From contig JAAOMT010000333.1 of NCBI GenBank assembly GCA_016748015.1, positions 1 to 50,905 of the forward strand: a DNA stretch of 50,905 nt, in the 5' to 3' direction. A program made the translations under genes and the position numbers. Below, piece after piece: positions 33,760-45,899 of this stretch. Every line of letters begins with the position of its first letter. Position 1 is the stretch's first letter. The notes under the pieces are model-generated. The model worked only from the letters and a program-made list of their open reading frames with translations, searched no databases and had not been told where the DNA came from. The stretch is from Geosiphon pyriformis (taxonomy: Eukaryota; Glomeromycota; Glomeromycetes; Archaeosporales; Geosiphonaceae).

Positions 33760-34985
33760 ACTAATTATTAATTTTTTGTTAATTAAATATAATAATATAA
33801 GTTTTTTTTTGCATAATTTTAATGATAATTTTTATAGTATATATTGTAATTTTTGTATTAAAAATCATAAAAATTTATTAATAATATCACTTTTTTTAAA
33901 ACTATATTTATAAAAAATTTAATATTAAAATAAGTTTTGATTAACTAAGCTTAAAAAAACTTTTTATTAATAAAAAAATATTTAAATATCTGTAAAATTT
34001 CTTTATTTTAGCAATTAAATTTGGTAATTTATTAATAAACAAAAAATATTATTAATATACTAATTAATAAAAATAATTATAGTCTTATCACAATTATAAA
34101 AATGTTATCTATTTTAAAAAATTGGTTTATAATATAAAAATATTTTAAGTAATAGTTTAATTATTACTAATTTAAATAATAATATTAAGAAAAATATTTA
34201 CAATTAAGTAAAAAATAAAATTAATCTGATTTTTTACTTGATTTATTTTAATTAAAAATTTAAAATAAATACACAATTGTTTATTTATTTTAATTTTACA
34301 CAAAAAAAAATCATGAAATTTTTTTTATAACAAAAATAATTTTTTTTTATTTTAATCTAAATTATTATGTATTTTGTAATTATTTATAAGTTCAAAATTT
34401 ATTATTATAATTAATTTTATTATCATAAATATTAATAAAAAATTGTTATATATTTTAATTTTTAACAAATTGCTTTTTAAATAAAAACAACTAATTAAAT
34501 CATATGTTTTATATATGTTTTATAAAACCAGTTACAGCTTAAAATTTTTTTTAAGTCATTTTTTACAACCAAACTCATAACAAAAATTGGCAAAAAAATA
34601 AAAATATTTCTTAATATCAAAAATTTATTCTTATAAAAAATGGTAAATCTACTATAAACAACAGAAATATGATCAGATAAAATCTTTAACAGAATTTTTT
34701 TGGCCATTTTAACCAGAATAATTAAATAAGTTTTAATTGGAATTTAACATTCAAGCTTTCTTTTACTGAATAAAAACAGATTTTAAACCAAGCAAAAATT
34801 TAGGAAATTCAAAAGTAGGCCAATAATGTACTTATTACAATTTTTTAAAATATTAAACAAGCCAGTAGTTTTTTTATTTGGAAGATTTTTAACTATAGCC
34901 AATAGTTTATTTTATTTTATTTTGTTTATTATCAACATAATCTATAATCAAATACATAATTTGCAATTTTAAATCATATTTTTAG
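33760..34985 (-). pseudogene. LINE-F, AT-converted LINE reverse-transcriptase relic
   Basis: On the minus strand the translation follows LINE-B ORF2 from the FDYVFDDAF region through NLPDKKAAG (here NLPNKKTTG-like with changes) to the block at 34495-34707, which is open and reads KKILLKILSDHISVVYSRF (LINE-B CKILSKILLDKILLACSSY) and IFVMSLVVKNDLKK (LINE-B IFVVGLVIEDALEK). Beyond the catalytic block the DLVGWEHLKKSLVRIKM region is still traceable but full of stops. Confidence 0.72.
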
Positions 34986-35280
34986 ACTTAATTGTAAATT
35001 CTGTATTTCAAAGAAATGTTAAAAAATATTGTGTTATAATATATTAATACATAAAAAACAAGAAACACACAATTTTATACTTAGGTCGGAGCCAATTATA
35101 TTCAACCATATAGTTTTTATTGGTATGTGATTATCTATAATAGTGTAAATTGACGCGACTCGCGAGTCAACAACATTTGTAGGACGATCCATAATAATCA
35201 TTCAACGGTACTTTTCAAGTAATCATTTATATTGAGGGTTGAAGGTTCCTTCGCATTCATTTCAACATAAAATTTATCTG
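34986..35280 (+). promoter_or_regulatory. Promoter region of the INCENP gene
   Basis: Less AT-rich than the repeats on its left. It has a CCAAT word at about 35092 and an inverted one (ATTGG) at about 35128, and a 12-bp perfect palindrome GACTCGCGAGTC at 35157-35168 preceded by GACGCGAC, whose ACGCG core resembles the yeast MluI cell-cycle box. No TATA box can be assigned with confidence. Confidence 0.45.
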
Positions 35281-36956
35281 ATGGCCATGGAAGAACGCAC
35301 ATTTGCTACTCGTGATCCGAGTGTTTGGGTTAAACAGGAGCGCCAAAAACTTCAAAAGTGTCTTCAAGAAAGCATTCGAGAATACGCAGGAAAATGTCAC
35401 CCAGGCGTCGAGTGGCTTAACAACTTTCTGGAAGGGATCATATTGAAAAACACTCAAAATATGGGATCTTCATTTCTGCCAATAAATCCCCAGGAAGTAT
35501 CAATAACCACGTCCTTGAAGGTACAAAGGACTTCATTATTATCTTATCCCAGCTATTCGATATCACCCAAGACCGATATTTTACCAAGTGAAATAAAACT
35601 GGAAGCTACCAGTATTCTAGCATTCAATAAAGTTCCTAAACTGAGTTTTAATGAGATTGATAGAAAATCTCCCGAGAAAAACGAATTTCAAACAAACATA
35701 GATGAACAGGTTGAAGAAATGGAAAATGAGATTGCGTCTAGCACTTTGACCCTTGATACATTTGATGGAGATCAAAAACTTCGCCGGGCAGCATTGGCTA
35801 AGGAGGTTGAGTTAAAACACAAAGCAGCAGCACAACGCAGAGAAGAAATTTTGGAAAAGAAACAAGAAGCTCTTAAACAACGCGAGGAAAAGCGAAATCT
35901 CCGGGTTAACGCGATACGTGAAGCAAAGCAGAAGGTGTATTCATAATTTTGTGTCTCGTGACATGATTGGCTAATTAACATATCCCTTTTGATCTTAAGG
36001 TAGACCCTGCCTCTATAATTACTAAAAGAAAACGTCCTGAAAAAGAAGAACCATCCGAGGTAAATAAGAATTGGATACGTTCAAAGACAGCAATAAATGT
36101 CAAAAGAACAACAAAAATAAACTTGGTGGCTAAAAAGCCAACAACTGTTTTTTCTGGATACCGAGATACTAAACGATTAAGAATTGTGGGAAAAGATAAT
36201 TTTGATGAAAATGTTCATAAAGAAAAATTTGATCTTCCGGAAAAACTTCGACAGCAAGCTGAACGTCTCCGGCAAGAGGCTTTTCAAAAAGAGAAAGAAG
36301 CTTTGCGGCAGGAGGCTTTACAACTGAAAACTTTTAAGGAATCGACTGCTCTCCAAGAGATCAGGAAAGAAACTCTCAGGCATATTCCTTTTTCAAAAGG
36401 AAAATCCAACCCACAACAACCCGAATCAGACAAAAAATATACAGATATAAGTGAAAAAACGTCCTTTCAAAATGTATCACAACAAGAATCTTCAAAAGGC
36501 CACACAAAATCATCTGCTGGTGAATCTCTCGAGACCAGTAGCGAGTATGTAAAAAGAAAACACTTTGTCATATTATTCATTATTTATTGATAAAATCCTC
36601 GTATTCAGTTTTTCAGATGAAGAGAATGTTCTCCCCAAAAAATTGTCCAAGCCTGTATGGTGTCAAAGCCCTGTTATATCCGCTGCTTTGGTAAAGCAAG
36701 CTCAAATAGATCCGGACACTGTTTTTGGGAGAATGCCACCTCTTCCAATGGAAGGTAAGTATTTTATAATATCAAATTTAGGTTGATAATTCTTTAGTAT
36801 CTAATAGCTTTAACAGCAACTCAATTTTCGACAGAAATTTTTATAACACGTGGAAGAAAATTTCGGCAAAGGACAAGTTCAGGAGTTTGGGAAGGTCCAG
36901 ATGATTTAACAGAAGAGGAACAATATGAATACAAATTGCAAATGGGATATTTATAG
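35281..36956 (+). CDS. INCENP/Sli15-like inner centromere protein (chromosomal passenger complex)
   Basis: Four exons: 35281-35934, 36000-36544, 36609-36754 and 36835-36956, with introns of 65, 64 and 80 nt. Donors are GTGTAT, GTATGT and GTAAGT; all acceptors are AG. Joined they give 1467 nt, 488 aa with no stop. The first ATG of the frame is used. The C terminus is an Aurora-kinase-binding IN-box: PVW, DPDTVFGRMP, the EIF created across the last intron, and RTSSGVWEGP. The N terminus (HPGVEWLNNFLEGI, about residues 40-53) resembles the helix that binds Survivin and Borealin. Residues about 160-360 are charged, predicted helical or coiled coil, with a KRKRP nuclear signal. INCENP scaffolds and activates Aurora B at centromeres and the spindle midzone; the TSS is the kinase's site in the family. 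Shorter than yeast or human forms. Confidence 0.9.
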
Positions 36957-37646
36957 ACAGCTTTCCAATAAATTGAAAGACACCGATTTGCTCTTTTTGT
37001 AGTAGCAGGCCATGTTTTCAGACCACAAAACAAAAATCAACTTCTAGATGTGACTTCTCACTATTTAAGAAATGCTACCTGTTTGTATTTACCCAATAAA
37101 TCCAAGATCATGAAGCGACGATCATCAAAATCTCCCATACTCTAGTGGGAATCAAATCAAAGCTTCGTTCATAATTAGGTAGACCAAAAATTTGTTAGAG
37201 GCTGGCAGTGTGAAGCTTTATCGATAAATGATTTCCGCTTGATCCCCGCATGATAGGACGCTTCGAATAAGACGAATCTCACGCTATTGAAAGGGATTCT
37301 CTTAAACTCTTTCGACTTCCCCTTTCCCAAAACAATATTTTAGACAAAACCTCTGACTTTTTATATATCGAACCTTGAAAAATACCGACAAGCATTAGGG
37401 ATATTCTTTCTGATTTTAAAGGATCAAGTATCATTCTTTAGAAATATGTAAGGTATGATGATTGGATTTTGATTGTGATGAATTTAAGAATTAAGATACT
37501 TGGGCGTATTCTCGCTTAAAAAGCTTGAAAAAAAACTCAATAGTACGGAGGACAACCATGTGTGATTTTTATATTCGTTGTGTTGATGATGATTTCTAGG
37601 CATTTTTCTTTCGAATGGGATTTAGAGGTATTAGTTGATTGCCTTT
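36957..37646. other. Convergent intergenic region
   Basis: About 690 bp between the stop codons of two tail-to-tail genes. I see no ORF, tRNA or repeat in it; it should contain both 3' UTRs. It has no transposon sequence, unlike nearly all other non-genic DNA here. Confidence 0.6.
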
Positions 37647-40242
37647 CTACAATTCTGGTAATTGGAAATTGGTGATTTGAGGGAGATAGGCGCATGCTGA
37701 AAGATCTAGGACAAAGACGTCATCAAAAACGGTATGTCCATCATAACCTCCGAACACGAACAATCGAGAATCATGGAGTACCGTGGTATGGTAACCTCTA
37801 CCAGATGGTGGTGACCCATATACTTTGCGAGTTTCCCATTGTAATGTGACTATAAATAATTATAAAGAGTGTATAGTAAGTAAAGCTGAAAACCCAAATC
37901 TCAGTTAGTGTATGCACAACATGTGATCGACTTATAGTAATATTAAATCAAAATTCTAACATCCAAATTATTCAAAATCTATGGGTAGCCGCAGTAAGTC
38001 TTTAACGATAAATTTTAACATAAAGCAAGCAGGTCAGGCCATGAACTTATAAGGTCTTGTCACTTCCATATTTCGAGTCAAATATAAAATCACATACCAA
38101 GGTTTAGAAGCAAAATATCGGATGTATACTTTGCACCGTCATGACCACAAACCACGAAAAGATAAGAGCCAACTTGCGTGGCTGTATGGGAAAGTCGTGG
38201 ATAGGAATTTTCGACAGGGACTTGAATCCATGAATTTGTATCTGAAAATAAATAAATTGGAGTGTATAATTCTATATCAAAAGTAACAATCGAATCTATG
38301 TAAAATAGCATTTTGCGCCAATAGTGAAAAAGATAATTTGAAACTATTATCCCGCTCTGAGCAATCGACTTTACCTAATGAGCAAATAAGACATTGATTT
38401 GAAAGCTTTACAATCTACATACCTAGGTCTAAGACATGAACATCTTTAAAACATTCATGGCCGTCACTTCCTCCATACACGACCAATTTGCTCCCCACTA
38501 AATTACTTGTATGGTAACCTCTAGAAATAGGGGGTCGCCCCAATGGTTCTATTTCTTCCCAAACTAGATTGTTCAAGTCCGAGATATTCAATGCATAGAC
38601 ATCATTGAGAGCCTGGGAACCATCTCCTCCTCCGAAAACATGAATCCGGTTATTATAATATACAGTGGTATGAGCACGCCGAGGTGATGGAAGGTTTCCT
38701 GATGTTGTAGGCTTACTCCAGGTTAATGTATCTACGTGAGTTAGAAAATAAGCGAACAATCAATCGTATTTCGCCAGAGGAAAATTCTTAAATAATAAAA
38801 AATTACCGGTGTCGAAAATAAATAAATCGTTAAAATATACAGGCCCATCACCACCACCAAAAATAAATAGTTTTTTGTCTACGAGGGTGGAGGAGTGGGC
38901 ACGACAAGCCGGTGGAGGATCACCAAAAATTCTTGGTTTACACCAATACATCGTATCTAATATAGAGTGAAAGTCAATGTTAAGATCCAAGGAATCCAAA
39001 AACTTTCCGAGAAATTTAAATTAAAGCTTACTCACCAGCATCAAAAACATATACGTTGCTGAAACAAGTACGGGCATCACACCCGCCAAAAACGTACATT
39101 AATTCACCAACCAAATTTACAGTATGAGCTCTGAGTGCCCGAGCAGGTGTTTTTCCATGCGTTCGTATTTTGGACCAATACATGGCAGGCGCCGGAGCCT
39201 GCGGAACAGGAGGGGCTGGGGGAATTAGAGGTTCATTGCCGAGTAAATTATTTCTTCTTCCATCACGATGATGGTCATGGATATGGTGATGCCTTCTAGA
39301 ATTTATAGATATTGATTGTCGGGCCATTGGATTTAGATGATGGTTAGTATTCATGGAATTCCTGTGACGGGGTATATTGGAGCCAGGAGAGGATTGTAAG
39401 CCGTTATTTACAAATGTCGGAGGTGGAGTAGTGGTTGGTGAATTGACAGGAAGGTATGTTGGTGAACCAATAACTTGAGGCGAATTATTAAGAGAACTAG
39501 TTGTTGCTGGTACAGAAAATGGCGCGCGAAGTCCTTGTGTGCTAGAAGCTCGGGTGGTTGTTGATGAATCAGATGTATCCGAGAGCTTTCGAGGTGAGGT
39601 TGGAAAGTTATAAGTGTTACTTAAAGGAGAAGACGTTTCATTAGGATTTGAAGATATTGTTAATGGAGGAGGTGTTGTATTATATAGACCACCATTTTCA
39701 TTAGGTGTGGGAGGGAGGGTAGGTGATTCATCAGGAAATGCAGGTGTAGCGTCTGCCGTATCGTCACCGTCGCCGTCCGTAGTAAAACTCGATTTCTTCC
39801 TATTTAATTTAAGAGTTTTTTTAAAAGTTGTAACCTCTTTTATAAAAACATTTTGATTTGATCAAATACTGAGAAGGATTAATGGGCAAGGGATAGGGAA
39901 AACAAAATATACACTAATGAAATATTTCATCATTTAATATATTGTAAAACCTATCACTCAGGATTAGATTCTCGAAAGAAGTAAAGCTTGCACTATTTGC
40001 AAGCATTGAAATATCAAAGAAAAATATTAGTTTAAATCACCGTGCCAACTATAAATTACCCAGATTTAATCTTTTCTGGGATTCTATCCTTTCACAACTT
40101 CCCCCAGGTGAAGTAAGGGAGATATTGGAATCAATTTGAAAAAACTTTAGCGTTAAATAACATACCTCGGTTGAGGAAGATTATTGATCGTTGAATCGGG
40201 TTTCAAAAGATTTATGGAAGAGGAGGGGGAGCTGGACATCAT
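37647..40242 (-). CDS. Kelch-repeat beta-propeller protein
   Basis: Six exons on the minus strand: 40242-40166, 39799-39036, 38956-38807, 38731-38423, 38241-38098 and 37849-37647. Joined they give 1647 nt, 548 aa, no stop. Introns are 366, 79, 75, 181 and 248 nt with GT/AG ends (GTATGT, GTGAGT, GTAATT, GTATGT, GTATGT). The start ATGATG at 40242 begins MMSSSPSSS. Residues about 25-200 are Ser/Thr/Pro/Asn-rich and probably disordered. Six Kelch blades follow, with the diglycine cores YVFGG, FIFGG, HVFGG, VVYGG, VVCGH (degenerate) and FVFGG; the protein ends just after the sixth in a DLSACAYLPQ segment. Kelch propellers bind proteins; no BTB or other partner domain is present, so the role is not predicted. 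The weakest junction is the first acceptor (AAATAG), chosen because it alone keeps the frame. Confidence 0.9.
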
Positions 40243-40744
40243 ACAAAGACTGAGTTGTGGTTGCTTCTAACGGTTTATTAAAGTTTGCACTTGGGTGAAC
40301 AGAGATGTAGTAAAGGAACGATGAACGACCAAATGGTTCTGAGAACACATCAGATAAATTAATACTTATGGCAAGAAAGATATGACCCCTTTTGAAAGGT
40401 CTTTGATAAAATTGAATGTATCACAGAAAATATTTTCAGCCAAAAACCAGTATTGGGAGGGTAATAAATCTTTAGAATTAATATTAAATTCAATTTGTAA
40501 CCTTATATTAAAACTTATAGCAAAGAGCATTTTTATGCAAATTCTTAGTTCAATTTCAATTTTATGAGTTAATTATTTTCATTGGCCAATCAAAAAAACT
40601 TATTATTATTTACAAATTTTGATATTTGACGTGTTTTATTATTATATAAAATAACTTTTCAAGAAATATTTTTTGAACTTTTTAAAAGCTAAAGGTTGAG
40701 CTTAAACTTCATTTTTTTAAAATTATGTAAACTAATTTATTAAA
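40243..40744. other. Kelch gene upstream region, bordering LINE-D
   Basis: About 500 bp with no gene. The first 100 bp still have host-like composition; from about 40430 it becomes AT-rich toward LINE-D. It should hold the Kelch promoter. An open + frame at 40382-40567 has no recognisable content. Confidence 0.5.
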
Positions 40745-43700
40745 TATCAAAAAAAAACTTCTTTTTCTCCTATGTCCCAAATTCTCCAAAGAGCATAATT
40801 TTGATAAAAAAGTTTTTTTATTTTTTTCTTGTTGTTTTTGTCAATATTTTTCAACTCAATAACTCTTTTGTTGTGGAATTAGAAGCTGCTTCAAGTGGTA
40901 ATATGTCTAAAAAAAAGCACCCAAAGAGACTTTTTATGGTTTTGCTGGTGGTTTTTTTTTTTAAAAAAAGAAAATAGTACTTGGTAATATTAAACACTTT
41001 AATAATAATAAGACCATCTTTTTGGTTAAGTTTGGTTTTAGCAATAATATGTTCTTAAATATGAATAGTGATTTTAATAATGGTAAATATGGTGGTTTTG
41101 TGACTGGTATTGATGATAATTTTTTTTTGGTTTAACTATTACCACTCTTAAGATTAAAAGAGTTGTTTCTGCTGTGATTTTTAGTTTTTTAGATTTTGAT
41201 ATAGATAAAAAAATTGGATCTTTTTCATCTCCTCTCAATATCTTATTAAACAAGAAATAAATTGACCCTAAAGTTACTAAAACTTAAATGAAAGTATTTA
41301 TCAAAAAGCTTTTTATTTTAAATATTAATTTTTTAGCTATAAAAAACAAGTTAACTACAGCAAAGACCCAAATAATCAGAAAAATATTCTTAATAATCAA
41401 TAGTTTTGGAAAGGCTACTATTTTTTCAAAGTTTAAAGAAATTATTTGATTAATATTTACATTTAAAAAAAGTATAAAAAAAGCTGTATCATTGGCTAAA
41501 AATAAAAAAATTATTATAAACAACAATGTTAAAAAACAAAAAAATTATTTAAATCAGATTAGTTATTAAAGAAATTTTTATAGATATATTAAAGTAAATA
41601 ATTGTTATAATTTTTTTTAAGTTTAGTCAAATGGTGTTAATCTAATTACAATTAATTGGGCTGTAGCAGAAGACTGTAATAAAGCTTACTGAATTAGAAC
41701 AGACCAATCATTTAACAGTTAAATAATCATTCTTAATAAAAAAAAACTTAATTTATATAGTAAAAACTATGAAAAATTGTGATATTTAGATGTTAAAAAA
41801 TTATTTTAGAGCATTTTTGTTTACTTTATCTGTAAGAATAACTGCTCATAATTTTGGTAATCTGTTAAAAAAGACTGGTAAAAAAACTTGTATTATTAAT
41901 TATTTATTTAATACTGACAATAAAGTTTACTGTATAATAGTTAACTTTAAATTAAAAAAGAAATTGAAATTAATTTTTCACATGAAACTTATTCTGGATG
42001 GCATTAAATTCTTTTGAACTAGAATAAATCTGGTTTATTATGAAAAATATGGATATTTTGGTTATTTATCTCTTGAATGTGATTTTTCTGGTTTATCTAT
42101 TTTTATCTCAAAAAAAGTTTATAAAAAAAATATGTTAGATAAAAATTGTCTTTAGCTGGTTTATTTTTATGTAAAAAAAATGTTTATATAGCTTAATTTG
42201 CTGTATTTAATTACAAGTTTTAAGCATAAGTAGTATTACTAGTAATTTTACTTATTATATTTTCTAATGGTATTTGTTTTGGTTCTGGTTTGCTTTTGGT
42301 CAGTGTTTTATATATTAGTAAAGCTTTTTCTGTTATTATAGATAATATATCTATTAATGCTTACTTGGTTTCATTAAAATATTTTTTAGAACTTTTGGTT
42401 AACCAAATATCTAGTATTGTATACAAGCTAAAAAATTTGGAACTAATGTCTTTGATGTTTATTTTTTAATCTTTTATCTTAACTGTTTTAGTGTCTTTAA
42501 ACTCAGGTTTGGATTTGGACATGATCTTAGATAATTATTTAATATTGTCTCATTTCCTATCTTTGTTATAAAAAACAAGTTTTCTGATTTAAATTTAAAT
42601 AGTTCAAGAATTCTGACCATTAAAGTTGGTGGCTTGAAATCAAAGATGGTTGCTTTTGAGATTTTTGTTGGTTCAGTTTTAAGAAGATTAGATTAATTGT
42701 GTACTGGTTTAAGTTTTTTGACACATTTTTTATCTTGATAGATAATTTTATCTGAAAAATAACTATATGCAATATTAAAAACATAAACAATATGATTAAG
42801 CAGAAAGATATAATTAAATAATACAATGAATCTGATAATTGAATTTCTATTATCACTAAGACTAAGCTAAAGAAACAGACTAAATTCTGGATAAAAAATA
42901 GGTTTTAAAGTATAAAAGTTTTTGTTTTTGGTTTAGATACTGGTTATGTGGAAACTAAAGTGACAATAATAATAAATGATACTTTAGCTTAACATATATA
43001 CAAGATCTTTGAAGTTTTTGGTCATTTTATTTCAATTTGTTTATTATTTAGCAACAAAATTTCAGTAACAATTTTGAGTTTATATGTTGATATCTTAGCT
43101 AACATACAATTTAATTAAGCCTATAAAATAAATTCAGTTATTGCTAAAGTGATTGTTTCAAGTTTTTATGTTGTATTGAGTGGCAACTTCAATAAAGCTA
43201 GTATAAAACATAGTGTAAGCTTTAAAAAATGTTTTGATTTAGGTTTGTGTAATTTTCTGATGGATAATTTAGCTGTTAAGATTTTAACATAGAACAATTC
43301 AAGAAATACAAGAAAAACTATTAACTACATTCTGATTAATGAATATTTTTTGATAACAATAGTTGAGTATAAGATCTGTGATGTTTTTGATTTTTTTAAT
43401 ATTAATCATTTAACTGTTGTGACTTTAATTGGTTTGGGTAGCTTTTTAAATATATGTCTGAACACAATTTGCAAACAAGCTAATAAGAATCAATAGAAAT
43501 TTGGCATTAAAGATGCAGACAATTCAAAATGAACTCAGTTTAAAAAATACTTATCAGAATGGATATTTAGTGTGCTTAACAGATTTTATATTGCAAAAAA
43601 ACAAAGTAATTTAAATACTATGTAAAAGCTTCTAAAATCAGTAATAGTTAAGTTAATGGACAAAATCTTTCACAAAATTTGGTTTAAAGATTTCAATAAT

Positions 43701-44202
43701 TTTAGAAATAAGCAGTTTTCAAGATTCTACAAATTGAAAATTTTGGTTTTGAAATTGGTTAAGACTTTTTTCTCAAAGAATACTATTAAGTTTGACTGTC
43801 TTGAAAATATTTGGTCTAGATTAAATACTGTTAATTTTCTTAAGCTGTTGTTTTTGGTTAAAAATAAAGTAAAAAGTAAAAAAATAAATATTTTTTTATT
43901 AAAAGTCAAAAAAACATATTACACATCCAAATATCAAAAATCTAAGACTATAAAAACAGTTATAATTTAGAATATAATTGATAAAAGAATAGAAGACTTC
44001 TGTATAAACAAAGATTGTATAATCAAAAATGTTTTGAAAAAACTTTTTTAAAAGATGGTTTTAAATTATTTAGTAGTAAATAAAGATTTGATTTTGAAAT
44101 CTAAAATAGTGAAAGCCAAAATAGATGAAATTATAGAAAACTGAACTAAAAAAAGACTGGTGTTCAAAGTAGTATTAAATTTTTGGTTTTGACAATACAT
44201 GT
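40745..44202 (+). mobile_element. LINE-D, decayed 5' half of a LINE, cut by Gy-3
   Basis: The start (AAACTTCTTTTTCTCC) matches the LINE-B 5' end. Then come an ORF1 relic (from ATGTCTAAAAAAAAG at about 40903; GKKTCIINYLFNTDN at about 41880 corresponds to LINE-B DRKTCVIEHNSVNYT), an endonuclease relic (GLDTGYVETKV at about 42935, LSGNFNKAS at about 43180) and the linker before RT (43656-44190). It stops at 44202 where LINE-B reads CQYQPLDYV, exactly at the Gy-3 LTR. The rest presumably lies beyond the window. Dozens of stops. Confidence 0.8.
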
Positions 44203-45069
44203 TGTTATGAGTAAACTTAGTGGGATATAGTAGTAATGTTTGGTGCTTTATTTTTGGATCTATTAAAGTTGTCTGCTTTTTCCACAGTGTCAATGTTATC
44301 AGTCTCTTGAAGATCTATTCCTGAATGTGAATTTACTCATTGAGTTCTTTGGTTATAAGACACAGAGTTTGTTTTTTGTCGAATGCAATGTTTTCCACAA
44401 ATGTGAGCTTTCTTCTCTGCATTAACGAGCACAGTCATTAGGGTCTAGCATTGTCTTTTCGCCCTTCTGATAAGCTACCAATATAACATTAATATCCAAA
44501 ACTTAGGAGGAGCTTCTCTCTTTTACCAGGCTATTATGAAGTCTATTCCAAGACAGTCAATTTTCCTATATTGCTGCTCCACAAAAAAACAAAAAAAGAA
44601 AAAAAAAAGAAAAAAAAAGAAAAAAAAAGAATTAGTTTCTATCAATTGCCATGATCAAGAGTGATTGGTCCAAATTGTTAAGAGTTCAAGGCATTTATGC
44701 TAATAGCATCTGTTCCAGAACAAAGTAGAAACTATTGATTTTAATTTCAATTTAAATCCATAAGATTGGAAAATATGAATTGGCAAATTGGAATTTTTTG
44801 TTTTGATAATTTATTGTATTTCAGACTTATAAATATGTAATAAGTATAATACAAAGTAAAATTTATTGCTAACTGACTGTCTTTTCAACTTCTATAACTA
44901 TTTGCTTTTATACATTCTTTTGGTTTTACAGGATTGCTTTCAATTGCTTCACTATTGCTAGCTATTGCTTGTGTTTGCTCTGTGTTATCTCGAGTTGTAC
45001 CACGTTTTTCTTGTCATATTTCTTTGTCACGTTTTTCCATAGCTTTTTGGTTTTTCTACTCAGGTAACA
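44203..45069 (-). repeat. Gy-3 3' LTR (867 bp)
   Basis: TGTTATGAGTAAAC at one end, CAGGTAACA at the other. Aligns with the right LTR from TGTTATGGGTAAAC at 50473 through GCTGCTCCACAAAAAAA. It has an A-rich (AAAAAAAAG) tract at 44580-44632, a TATA-like TATTTATAAG at about 44830 in sense, and repeated ATTGCTT words upstream of it (44934-44972). Confidence 0.9.
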
Positions 45070-45086
45070 TTATCTCTCCCTTTTTA
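45070..45086 (-). other. Gy-3 polypurine tract
   Basis: In sense, AAAAAGGGAGAGATAA immediately before TGTTACC. The TAA that ends ORF3 overlaps its start. Confidence 0.75.
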
Positions 45087-45735
45087 AAATTGAGCTCCTG
45101 CGAAATCATCTATTTCAACCAAGTTTGTGTTTTCCATAAAGAACTCTAATATTGCCTTCAGTATTGCTTTTTGTAGAACTTCAAATTGGGTGTTTGTCAT
45201 CTGTCCTATGTTGTTAACTGTGATAGTTTTCAGAGTTTTGTTTAGTAGTACTATTGGACAGTATTTAAATACTGAATGTAGTCAGTATGTTGCTTTGTAG
45301 TATAGGTTTAAGTTGTTTCTTCTTATGAATTTTTTTACTTGTCTGTGAGTTTCTTTGTTGATTGTTCGATGGTTGAGGTTTTTGTATGGGCTATTTAATC
45401 CTAATTGCAACCCAATTTTAAATAGCCAATAGATGAGTGGATCTTTTTTCCATTTTTTCACGTTTTCAGATGTCCATTCTCCTGTTACTGGCTCTAGTGT
45501 TTGCCTGTTCAGCCTCTTCCTTATTTCCTCAATTCTTACCTGACACAGTTTCATTTCTGTTACCTTCCCCTTTTTCTTTGCTGTGTCAGGTCCTATTTAT
45601 GCCATATCCTTTTTTCTCTTTCTTTTTTAGGGAGAAGTTTGCTCATAGGAGTGAGACAGCTTAGTTTTAGTTGAACTCTTGTCCACCCCTTTCTTGCTCC
45701 TATCCCTGTATCATATCTCTTTTTTATCAATTGTG
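45084..45735 (-). pseudogene. Gy-3 ORF3
   Basis: A frame separate from pol, beginning near 45735 where Gy-1 ORF3 has ATGGAAATCACAATT and Gy-3 has ATAGAAATCACAATT, so the start codon seems lost. The part from ATG 45554 is open to 45282 (90 codons, EIRKRLNRQTLEP, WKKDPLIYWLFKIG) and after one stop continues to TAA 45084. The end (TVNNIGQMTNTQFEVLQ, EIDDFAGAQF) is the block shared with Gy-1. Basic, partly helical, no membrane segment, no known family. Confidence 0.55.
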
Positions 45736-45899
45736 ATTTCTATTTGAGTGGAAAATTGTTGAATTGCATCAAATAGTTGTTTTGAGAGTTGTAAAATTTG
45801 ATTTGACAAGTTCATGTTGAAAGTTCTATCATTTTTTGCTGTTTTTTGGATGCTATATATATTTGAATTTCCCAATTTAATTTGTTATATGTTGTCTAT

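Noticed and set aside
36957..37646. tRNA or other RNA gene between the two host genes
   Set aside because: I looked for A- and B-box-like words and a cloverleaf and saw none that hold up.
39614..39856. 80-codon + strand frame
   Set aside because: Antisense shadow of the low-complexity N-terminal exon of the Kelch gene.
41284..41526. 80-codon hydrophobic minus-strand frame as a small membrane protein
   Set aside because: Lies antisense in the AT-rich LINE-D ORF1 relic; hydrophobic residues follow from T-rich codons.
44934..45149. 71-codon + strand frame that looks like a secreted peptide
   Set aside because: Covers the U3 end of the Gy-3 LTR and the polypurine tract; no conservation of the reading frame in other LTR copies.
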